Assembly: GCF_024346715.1 (NCBI RefSeq)
Contig: NZ_AP024852.1
Location: forward strand, 1 to 64,000
Origin: Photobacterium swingsii
Lineage (GTDB): Bacteria; Pseudomonadota; Gammaproteobacteria; Enterobacterales; Vibrionaceae
Length of the DNA: 64,000 nt
Direction of reading: 5' to 3'
Shown here: positions 57,811 to 64,000 of the stretch, in pieces
Layout: each line of letters opens with the position of its first letter
How positions within the stretch are numbered: position 1 is the stretch's first letter
The notes under the pieces: model-generated
Seen by the model: only the letters and a program-made list of their open reading frames with translations
Told to the model about the DNA's origin: nothing
The model's database searches: none
Translations under genes and position numbers: made by a program

Positions 57811-57837
57811 AAAACGTAAAAGTTACGTTTTTTTGAT
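57811..57837 (+). terminator. Intrinsic terminator upstream of the unknown three-gene operon
   Basis: AAAACGTAA / TTACGTTTT with loop AAG and a T7 run. No protein-coding gene lies between it and the previous terminator at 57422. Confidence 0.75.
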
Positions 57838-57855
57838 GTTTGATATGCGCGGATC

Positions 57856-57874
57856 AGCATAGCTGTAGTATGCT
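57856..57874. promoter_or_regulatory. Inverted repeat before the three-gene operon
   Basis: AGCATA-GCTGTAG-TATGCT, 26 bases before the first ATG, in the expected promoter region; candidate operator. A -10-like TATAAC follows at 57880. Confidence 0.4.
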
Positions 57875-57900
57875 TTGCTTATAACAACAGTCAAATTGGG

Positions 57901-58626
57901 ATGGATACTTTCCTGCTAAGTGGACAAATCATGGAATTACTACACCAAACACATCAACTGCATTTTTTCTCTAACAACGGCGATATAGAACCAACGGCTC
58001 CTTTTATCAATGCTTTCAAACAAGAGCTTCAAGCATTTAACCTTGTTCCAGTCTCTGGAAACGAATTGAATCTGAATGGATCTACGGGGCAGCACAGGCA
58101 GTTTCTAATACTCATGACTCCAGATAATAAACTGAGAGTAGAGTTTCCTTCATCAGAGATTGTTGTAGTTGTTGAAGGTGGAACCATTGAAGAGTTTCGT
58201 GAGATCAGCAGTACAGTTCTTTCTGCGATTGAAAAGCTGTTTCCTATGAAGGTGGCTAACAGGCTATCCATACTTAATTCTAAATACTTTCGCAGTGATG
58301 TTGAAAGCTACAGTAACCTTTACCATGCACTGTTTACTCATAAAGATGCAGAACCGTTCGAATGGGACAATCGTATCGTTGAGAGAAAAGAGCTTCCTGA
58401 AACTAAAGAGCTGATAAACAGCATAAGCACTATCAGGCGCAGTGAAATTAGATCTCCATTCATTGATGGTGGTCGTCAGCAAGACATAGTGGCAATGGAG
58501 ATAGACAGTAACACTCTTCACCAGAATACGGAGATGAGGTTCTCAATTCAGCAAGCCAAGAAAATTTTTGCCGAGCTGTATAGCAACAATGATACTTTGA
58601 CAGACGCTCTGGGACGCTACTTTTAG
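57901..58626 (+). CDS. Unknown protein A of the island operon
   Basis: 241 residues, not recognised. The RBS before ATG 57901 is weak; ATG 57931 (MELLHQTHQLHFF) is an alternative. No signal peptide or membrane segment. Mixed alpha/beta: a strand-rich first half (HRQFLILMTPDNKLRVEFP, SEIVVVVEGGTIEEF) and a helical second half. The general pattern weakly recalls the TIGR04255 family found in defence and mobile contexts, which is only an impression. It ends 8 bases before the next gene, whose AGGAGG RBS overlaps its stop codon, so the three genes are one operon. Codon use looks AT-richer than the backbone. Confidence 0.7.
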   Translation: MDTFLLSGQIMELLHQTHQLHFFSNNGDIEPTAPFINAFKQELQAFNLVPVSGNELNLNGSTGQHRQFLILMTPDNKLRVEFPSSEIVVVVEGGTIEEFREISSTVLSAIEKLFPMKVANRLSILNSKYFRSDVESYSNLYHALFTHKDAEPFEWDNRIVERKELPETKELINSISTIRRSEIRSPFIDGGRQQDIVAMEIDSNTLHQNTEMRFSIQQAKKIFAELYSNNDTLTDALGRYF

Positions 58627-58634
58627 GAGGTAAG

Positions 58635-59183
58635 ATGGATAACGCATTGGATAGATTACCACCTAAAGTCGAGTTTATTTCAAGCGGCTCTCGTGGCTCC
58701 CTAATTCAATATTCCGACAGTTCAACATTTCAGGCTTTTCGAGCTGAAAGCGAAGAGCAAGAACGTTGTGCGAAGCAGATTATTTCTTTTGCTATGAAGG
58801 ACGACTTTGTTGAAGGTGAGGTTAGCAAAACTCAGCTATATCTTGAAAAGCTGTACCTAAGAGATCCTTTCTTATTTAGGGAGAGCTTTACAAGAGCATG
58901 GGTTAAACTGTTTGGCTTAGATGATGAAGACCACATTTATACCCTTGCTTCTGTTGCCTCATGCCTACCATATGAATGGCTAGAACATCATGGGATTACG
59001 CTGATTTTAGGTTGTAGCTCTCATCCTAGTCTTTTGGTAAATGAAGCCTGCTTAAGACTAGCAGAAGCCTGGGAGCAACACGAACATGTGTCGTACTTAA
59101 AAAAGATGAGGGCATTTGATTATCCTTGGTTAGAAGAATATCGGGTAAATGTCATTGAGTACTTGGAGGGGCTGGGTAAGTGA
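58635..59183 (+). CDS. Unknown protein B of the island operon
   Basis: 182 residues, not recognised. Strong RBS AGGAGG six bases upstream. Soluble, acidic and mostly helical (FQAFRAESEEQERCAKQII, FRESFTRAWVKLFGLDDED, LLVNEACLRLAEAWEQHEHV), in a pattern like HEAT-type helical repeats, suggesting a binding or scaffold role. No catalytic motif identified. Its last bases overlap the next start by four (GTGA), showing translational coupling. Confidence 0.7.
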   Translation: MDNALDRLPPKVEFISSGSRGSLIQYSDSSTFQAFRAESEEQERCAKQIISFAMKDDFVEGEVSKTQLYLEKLYLRDPFLFRESFTRAWVKLFGLDDEDHIYTLASVASCLPYEWLEHHGITLILGCSSHPSLLVNEACLRLAEAWEQHEHVSYLKKMRAFDYPWLEEYRVNVIEYLEGLGK

Positions 59184-59722
59184 CGTATTTGCTTCGAAAA
59201 ATCAATCCAAACAAATGGCAACCCAACGTAGGTAAAGAGTCAGCAAGACATAGTGCGGATGCAATCACTGGATGTACACGTACCAAGTCAAACACCCTCT
59301 CTGTATGGCATTCAGATACAAGAGATTTTGATGATGAAAGCGTACAAAACCTAATTGTTGGCCTAGCCATAACTATGCCTCAACCAGCCAAAATTGATTT
59401 ATTATGGCTCGAAGAAGATAGCCTAGTGGGTAAGGGATTAAAGGTAACGCAAACTGATCCTGGTAGCGATTATGTAGCGATAAATCCACTTCATAAAGAT
59501 ATTGAAGAGCTAGATCACGAAGGGCTTGGAATTGTGAGTGAGCACATAGTTGAGCAGTTTGTTGAAGCGCAGAATTATAAGCAAGTGCCAAGACCAAAGT
59601 TGATAGGTATGGTTGCTCAGTGGGCATTAAAACCTGACACGTTTAATCTCAATGATTTGAATGATAGTTGGCTAGAGGCTGTGAAAAAACATCTTGAGAC
59701 GCACTCTCAGTTAGCTGCATAG
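59180..59722 (+). CDS. Unknown protein C of the island operon
   Basis: 180 residues from GTG 59180, overlapping the previous gene by four bases. Not recognised. It begins TYLLRKINPNKWQ and includes ADAITGCTRTKSNTLSVWHSD near residues 26-46, then a mixed region and a helical C-terminus (WLEAVKKHLETHSQ). No signal peptide, membrane helix, nuclease or NTPase motif that I can see. Its fixed linkage to proteins A and B suggests all three act together. Confidence 0.7.
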   Translation: MTYLLRKINPNKWQPNVGKESARHSADAITGCTRTKSNTLSVWHSDTRDFDDESVQNLIVGLAITMPQPAKIDLLWLEEDSLVGKGLKVTQTDPGSDYVAINPLHKDIEELDHEGLGIVSEHIVEQFVEAQNYKQVPRPKLIGMVAQWALKPDTFNLNDLNDSWLEAVKKHLETHSQLAA

Positions 59723-59760
59723 TGTAAAAATTAGATGTGCTAGCACAGACCTTTCAGATT

Positions 59761-59794
59761 CGGCACCTCGTTCAGCGGTGCCGTTCTATCTTTT
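59761..59794 (+). terminator. Probable terminator of the three-gene operon
   Basis: CGGCACC / GGTGCCG stem, nine-base loop, followed by TTCTATCTTTT. The T-tract is interrupted, so it may be weak. Confidence 0.5.
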
Positions 59795-59887
59795 AGGGCC
59801 TGAAAAGTTATTTGAAGGTGAAGGCTGTAAACATCCTTGTCCGAAAAAGCTATCTCGCTAATGCCCAAAAACATGCTAGGAAGTAAG

Positions 59888-59910
59888 CCACTTGAGCGAA
59901 CCTCAAGTGG
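59888..59910. repeat. 9-bp inverted repeat between the two convergent island operons
   Basis: CCACTTGAG-CGAAC-CTCAAGTGG, perfect arms, 13 bases past the gmtX stop. No T-run on either side, so it is a hairpin or binding site rather than a standard terminator. Confidence 0.5.
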
Positions 59911-59922
59911 GCGTGTACAGTT

Positions 59923-60381
59923 TCATTTGATAGGTACAACCTTGCTTCGTTTTAGGTTTGTGAGTTTTTCTTTCAGCTCTACGTTCTCGTATTCCAGCTC
60001 ATCAATGCGAGCCAAAGCCTGAACTAGCTTGTCGTTAAGGTGGTGTTGGGCTGCTGCGAATAAAGCCAGCTTCTCTTTCTCAGACTCGTACTTTTCCTTA
60101 TAGTTTTTCTTGATGCGTTTTTCCTCGTTGAGCTTAGTACGCACCGATTGAATTTCAGGTTGGATATATTCACCTTTGGCTTCGGCTATATCAGATTTTA
60201 CTTGCCTCACTTTCTCCACAAAATCAGGATAGTAGTAACCACTGCCGTTACCGAGATTTGCCTCTTCTTCGATAGCTCTCACGCTGAGTTTGCGTGTGGC
60301 TGGAATGCGCTTGGGTTTTCCTTGCGTAATACGTTCTAGCGCAGCCTCAAGTGCAAGCAGAGTGTTTTCGCTCTTACTCAT
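59923..60381 (-). CDS. gmtX: Small coiled-coil protein of a recombinase trio (GmtX-like)
   Basis: 152 residues. The N-terminal half has a basic patch (GKPKRIPATRKLSVRAIEEEANLG, in pieces) reading like a helix-turn-helix or DNA-contact segment. The C-terminal half is a long coiled coil (LNEEKRIKKNYKEKYESEKEKLALF, and RIDELEYENVELKEKL, in pieces). The start overlaps the upstream stop (ATGA). Position and size as the third, accessory gene match GmtX of Gamma-Mobile-Trio systems and TnpC of Tn554, though I assign it by architecture, not alignment. Confidence 0.6.
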   Translation of the reverse strand: MSKSENTLLALEAALERITQGKPKRIPATRKLSVRAIEEEANLGNGSGYYYPDFVEKVRQVKSDIAEAKGEYIQPEIQSVRTKLNEEKRIKKNYKEKYESEKEKLALFAAAQHHLNDKLVQALARIDELEYENVELKEKLTNLKRSKVVPIK

Positions 60382-62423
60382 AATTCAGTAACCTTTAATT
60401 CGGGTTCAAAAGGGGTAAAGGGCATATCAAAGTCTTTCATCACAATTTCTGCTGCTCTAATTTGGGTGATATAATGACTGCGCTCACTCGCTGAAATATC
60501 CTCTCCTGATGCCATATAAGTGGTTAAACTGCGATGCTTTTTTTGCCACCACTTCATTTGCTGTTCATCAATGATGCTACTACCAGAGCCACAATCAACA
60601 CAGAACTGTGGGGCGACCACACCATCCATATCGCAGTCATAACCCGATTTGCAATAGCTGTGCATTGAACCATGCAGCGTCAACTTTCCATCCTTAACTG
60701 CTTTGTATATAACGTCCCAAGAGCTATAGATGGTCGGCATATCCCCCCGCATTTTCATGATTGCTTTACCGTGAGTACCTGAGAGGGTTTCATCTGAGTG
60801 CCATTGCTTGAAGATTTTATTAGCGGTGGTTTCAGCATTGATTTCATCGAGTGTTTTTTGCACCTTCTCGTCCACTTTCAGGTCCCGTAGGCTCGCCAGC
60901 CTCCCACCATTGGTGTACCACTCGGTCATCGCGAGGTAGAGGTGCTTGAACTGTTGTTTGAGCGCCACCAACGTCCCCAGACGGTTTTTAATGCAGTAAA
61001 AGGCCAAGGTGCGCCTGAACTGATGAGTTGTCATGTGCCATGGATTTCCAACAGTTACATCTTTTTTTACACGGTTTAATGAGCGAGGGTTCGACTCAAG
61101 GCACTCAGCGAAATCCTCTTCAGCTACAATGAAATTAAACTGCTTACAAAAACGTTTTAGTCGGTGATTCCAGCCTGTAATCAATGCGGGGGGCTTGGAG
61201 CGGTATGTTTTATTAACCCAAATGGAGTTTCTGTATTTTTTATCTGGGTAGGTGGTTTCTTTGCGCCATTCTTCCGTTAACGTAGTCATTAACTCTATAG
61301 CAGTTTTGGAAGAAGAAGCTGTGATCCATGTTTCTCGTTTATTACCCAATTTAAAGGTGTGAGATTGCAACATGTGGAAGTCACGTCCTTCAAAGGTATC
61401 TTTGTAATAACTTTCAGGCGTTAATTTATCGATTTCGGAGTCTCGCATGCCGCTAAAACCTCCACAAACGATATAGCAAGCGTTAATTAGTTGACCTAAG
61501 TAGCGTTTAAAGTCGCTTCCATTGTTCAGTTGGATATGTGGGATCTTCTTTGCTAATGGAGCGATAATATCTTTAATTTTATGTGGTTGGCACTCTTGAG
61601 TCGCTGATATATATTTGCGATTGTCGATGCTCCCACCCTCACCAATGAAGGAGTAATGGTTACCTTGCTTTATTTTCTCTTCAAGGTTGCGCACTCCCTC
61701 GATATAGTTGCTTTGTAGAGCAATCTCTATATCCAAAATTGATTGTCTATGTGGATGAGCATCATTAACCAGTTCTATTGCTTTTCCATAAATGGCATCA
61801 CATAGGCGTTCTGGTATCACAAGGGTTTGTTGCGCTTCATTGCTACTTAACCGTATAGCTTCTATTTTTGATTTTATTGGGTTAATGCCAAGATCAAGTT
61901 TGTGCCATGACTCATTATTTATGGCGGTATTAATAGCAACAAAAGTTAATTCAATTGTGCCTTGTGCATAGTTACGTTTTTGCAAGAAGTGTTCAAACTC
62001 AGTCCATACAACAGGCGAGCCAAGAGCTTTCAACGAGCTATAGTTACTCTCCATCAAGAAACTATAAGCCACCTTTATATTACTTAGTCGAGAGCGAACA
62101 CTTGAGAATTTTATTGCTTTTTTCTGTTGAGGGCTTTTATTGAATAGCCAACAAAAACTTAGCAGCTTAAGTTCTCGTTGTAACTTAGGCGCACATTTGA
62201 ATTCTTCTGTGTTTAGATTGTTGTTATCTTTTCTTCGAGAGAAAGGTAAGCAATCCCAATTGTTTTGCCCAAAGGTGGCGGTAACGTTACCGTCCTTATC
62301 CTTGCAGATGACGACGGCATCCAGCTCTTCAAATCTTTTCTCATGGTAGAGCGTGACCACATCAACATCCTTGACTTTATGCTGCTGTGGAAAATCGGGC
62401 AAATAGAGTTTAGATGTATCCAT
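60378..62423 (-). CDS. gmtZ: Large tyrosine recombinase of the trio (GmtZ-like)
   Basis: 681 residues, about the size of Tn554 TnpB. An intact tyrosine-recombinase core is visible: box I GGFSGMRDSEIDKL (catalytic Arg) near residue 320; box II HQFRRTLAF (His and Arg) near 470; FKHLYLAMTEWYTNG (His and nucleophilic Tyr) near 500. The C-terminus has cysteines in CKSGYDC and CVDC (near 610-635), a likely zinc site. The start overlaps the upstream stop (TAATG). Second gene of three, so GmtZ in the GMT order gmtY-gmtZ-gmtX; the letter is from memory of that scheme and could be swapped. Confidence 0.72.
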   Translation of the reverse strand: MDTSKLYLPDFPQQHKVKDVDVVTLYHEKRFEELDAVVICKDKDGNVTATFGQNNWDCLPFSRRKDNNNLNTEEFKCAPKLQRELKLLSFCWLFNKSPQQKKAIKFSSVRSRLSNIKVAYSFLMESNYSSLKALGSPVVWTEFEHFLQKRNYAQGTIELTFVAINTAINNESWHKLDLGINPIKSKIEAIRLSSNEAQQTLVIPERLCDAIYGKAIELVNDAHPHRQSILDIEIALQSNYIEGVRNLEEKIKQGNHYSFIGEGGSIDNRKYISATQECQPHKIKDIIAPLAKKIPHIQLNNGSDFKRYLGQLINACYIVCGGFSGMRDSEIDKLTPESYYKDTFEGRDFHMLQSHTFKLGNKRETWITASSSKTAIELMTTLTEEWRKETTYPDKKYRNSIWVNKTYRSKPPALITGWNHRLKRFCKQFNFIVAEEDFAECLESNPRSLNRVKKDVTVGNPWHMTTHQFRRTLAFYCIKNRLGTLVALKQQFKHLYLAMTEWYTNGGRLASLRDLKVDEKVQKTLDEINAETTANKIFKQWHSDETLSGTHGKAIMKMRGDMPTIYSSWDVIYKAVKDGKLTLHGSMHSYCKSGYDCDMDGVVAPQFCVDCGSGSSIIDEQQMKWWQKKHRSLTTYMASGEDISASERSHYITQIRAAEIVMKDFDMPFTPFEPELKVTEL

Positions 62424-64000
62424 TATCCTACCTCGGCTGGTGATTTTGGAATTAAGCTTAAAACTGACTCGCTGTCATCCCAAGCGGGGTGCAGGCCATC
62501 ATCATCGAGCTTGGTTTCTGCCTGCCTCAATATCCGTTGATTTATGCTCGGTAGTATTTTTTGCTCAATGAATTGTACGATGTCTTCAAAGTTTTTTTTG
62601 TAATGGCTGGCATCCAAATGAAGGTATAGTGACTCCTCAATACAGGCCTTGAATGAGAGCAGGCACCAGATATCTGAGATCGACTGTACAATCACTTGGT
62701 CAGGACAACCAAAGCACCCCAACAGGTCTGCACAGGCCAATCGCTCTCCCTCCTTGGCAAGCCCCTGTGCTTGGGCTTTCTTGGTGTACTTTTGGGACTT
62801 TTCGCCGAATGGGGTAACGCAGCTACCGCCATTAGAGGTACGGCTTAAATTGGGAAGGTTAATCTTCTTTTCTTCCTCGATGACCAGCACATCAATACAG
62901 AGGTTTTCCTGAGCTTGCTGGGTGCTGACCCTGTTCTTGACCTGCTCCTCCCGAATTGACATCGTATCTTGCATCATGCCGTTATTTGCCAGCTTATTTC
63001 CCTCGCTATAGTGACGCTTACGGGTGTTGGGCGTGTTGTTAAGCATGAGGTTATTAACCATTTCACCTTGATGATATGCGGTTAGTTGAGAGCCTGTTTC
63101 ACGAAAGCGGCTTATATTAGGGCGTAAACGTCTTCCCATTTGATCTGTGAAGGAAAAATGTCTTTCTAGCCATACTTTCAAAAAAGATTGGAGCCTTGAA
63201 GTCTGTAACTTTTGCACCTTTCGAGAGGCAATGGTTTGAAGAAGAGGCGCTTCTTCATTTGTGCTAATTATTCTTGAAGCATTGAGTAGTTTGTCGAAAA
63301 AGGTCATAGCATACTTGGGTATTTCTAACTCGTGCTCACCCATTTCAACCCGAATGGTTTTGAATGCTCGACGCTTAAAGGCGGGCATTGTGTACCATGT
63401 TTCCCCTGTTGATATTGATGAATTATTAGGCTGTTTTAACCTAAATAGATCACTGGAGTTGGCATAAGTGTAATAAGCCAGTAGGTAGGTGGCGGCACAC
63501 ATCATCTTGGATATGCCACCGCAAAGCTTATATTCTTTACTTTGCCACTCAAAGGTCATGGTAGCCGTGTTTTTATAAGCTTGAATGTGCTTTTCTGGCT
63601 CTACAATAAATTGAGAATAGGTTTGATTGAAAAGGCGTCTTAGAAATGGAAGTAGTTGTTTTAAATCGCTTTGAGTATAGGATTCATAAGATTCCCTATC
63701 GCTATTATCCATGATAACCACGTTATTAAAGTAATAGTGTGGTAGATCAAGATATCTAGAAAATAGGGTGACCATATTAGCTCGCCTATTCTTATACGTG
63801 CTCCTTTTGAGTTCGCCTAGCATTACTCTGGTTTGTAAGTGTTCCATATACCCCTCTAATGAGCTTTTGATAAATGCTGGCTCGCTTTCTTTATCGCACC
63901 ACCGTATGTATTGAGAGGCTTCAACATAAATGCCATATAGAGAGTCGTGACTAACCCCTTCATCATTTTTTTCACTAAAACTGTTTTTTAACTGAAAAAC
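62423..64000 (-). CDS. gmtY: First recombinase-like protein of the trio (GmtY-like), cut by the right edge
   Basis: The frame stays open from the ATG at 63847 to base 64000 with protein-like sequence (e.g. DSLYGIYVEASQYIRWCDKE), so the true start lies outside; at least 525 residues are present. The box I position reads TYANSSDLFRLK, where Asn stands for the usual catalytic Arg. A later segment, RFRETGSQLTAY and NTRKRHYSEGN, looks like a degenerate box II with Arg and Tyr. The C-terminus has a cysteine cluster (CADLLGCFGCPDQ, then CLLSFKACIEES). Probably DNA binding and strand-exchange partner of the downstream enzyme. Confidence 0.65.
   Translation of the reverse strand, partial: VFQLKNSFSEKNDEGVSHDSLYGIYVEASQYIRWCDKESEPAFIKSSLEGYMEHLQTRVMLGELKRSTYKNRRANMVTLFSRYLDLPHYYFNNVVIMDNSDRESYESYTQSDLKQLLPFLRRLFNQTYSQFIVEPEKHIQAYKNTATMTFEWQSKEYKLCGGISKMMCAATYLLAYYTYANSSDLFRLKQPNNSSISTGETWYTMPAFKRRAFKTIRVEMGEHELEIPKYAMTFFDKLLNASRIISTNEEAPLLQTIASRKVQKLQTSRLQSFLKVWLERHFSFTDQMGRRLRPNISRFRETGSQLTAYHQGEMVNNLMLNNTPNTRKRHYSEGNKLANNGMMQDTMSIREEQVKNRVSTQQAQENLCIDVLVIEEEKKINLPNLSRTSNGGSCVTPFGEKSQKYTKKAQAQGLAKEGERLACADLLGCFGCPDQVIVQSISDIWCLLSFKACIEESLYLHLDASHYKKNFEDIVQFIEQKILPSINQRILRQAETKLDDDGLHPAWDDSESVLSLIPKSPAEVG

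Larger units (their letters stand above)
57440..57837 (+). ncRNA. Region of seven stem-loops ending in a terminator, candidate RNA or element end
   Basis: Inverted repeats in order: ATGCGC/GCGCAT 57468-57484; CTACC/GGTAG 57494-57509; AAATCT/AGATTT with GGAA loop 57520-57535; AAGGCT/AGCCTT 57543-57558; AAAAATAG/CTATTTTT 57565-57590; TTGTGTAACA/TGTTGCACAA (one mismatch) 57660-57682; ACTCTTT/AAAGAGT 57761-57776. It ends with an intrinsic terminator AAAACGTAA/TTACGTTTT plus T-run at 57811-57837, pointing to a plus-strand transcript that is not protein coding. Two direct copies of TTTCCAGAAAAAT lie within. It may instead be recombinase-binding DNA at the island end. Limits are approximate. Confidence 0.4.
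57423..64000. mobile_element. End of a probable GMT/Tn554-type genomic island
   Basis: From just after the TraF-like gene terminator to the window edge no backbone gene is recognised. The segment holds the recombinase trio, an unknown three-gene cargo operon, and repeat-rich DNA at its left side. The left boundary is estimated; the other end lies beyond 64000. Confidence 0.6.

Noticed and set aside
57440..57837. Retron or integron attC interpretation of the stem-loop region
   Set aside because: No reverse transcriptase or integron integrase lies nearby, and the stems do not show the R/L box layout of attC sites.

Overview
The window reads as the origin-proximal part of the main chromosome of a marine gammaproteobacterium of the family Vibrionaceae, most like Photobacterium. 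The reasons are the dnaA-dnaN-recF-gyrB cluster followed by ibpA, the fadBA / yigZ-trkH-hemG / rRNA operon layout, vexRAB next to ilvYC, and the tRNA Arg-His-Pro cluster. The genus is an inference from protein resemblance; no search was run.

Layout. 1-5.6 kb: replication genes (dnaA cut by the left edge). 5.6-14.1 kb: heat-shock gene ibpA behind a sigma-32 type promoter and a ROSE-like RNA thermometer, avtA, glyQS, the lipoprotein gene yiaD, a yybP-ykoY manganese riboswitch with the Mn exporter mneA, tusA, and two small membrane proteins. Five parS-like 16-mers lie in the first 13 kb, as expected near an origin. 14.2-22.9 kb: a LysR regulator, acuI, the fatty-acid oxidation operon fadBA, and yigZ-trkH-hemG. 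22.9-28.9 kb: a full rRNA operon (16S, tRNA-Ile, tRNA-Ala, 23S, 5S, tRNA-Asp) followed by a decayed second tRNA-Asp with its own terminator remnant. 28.9-40.9 kb: an S-adenosylhomocysteine-hydrolase-like protein of unknown role, ilvY/ilvC, ubiK, the vexRAB efflux system, rep helicase and a cytochrome c5. 41.1-42.1 kb: tRNA Arg, His, Pro, His, Pro, then a 133-bp tandem repeat built from tRNA-Pro 3'-end remnants and a terminator. 42.7-48.2 kb: a four-gene peptide-type ABC importer operon. 48.4-57.4 kb: envelope proteins: a beta-barrel protein, two paralogous lipoproteins with matching promoters, a YjiH-type membrane protein and a TraF-like outer-membrane protein.

57.4-64 kb is different in character. 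It looks more AT-rich by eye, holds unrecognised genes, and ends in three overlapping minus-strand genes matching the architecture of the Gamma-Mobile-Trio (GmtY-GmtZ-GmtX) or Tn554-type recombinase trio. The first of these runs off the right edge. Between the chromosomal backbone and the trio lies a tightly coupled three-gene operon of unknown function (57.9-59.7 kb), preceded by about 370 bp packed with inverted repeats that ends in an intrinsic terminator. This operon is the best candidate here for an undescribed system, plausibly defence cargo, since GMT islands are known to carry such cargo. The functional claim is inference only.
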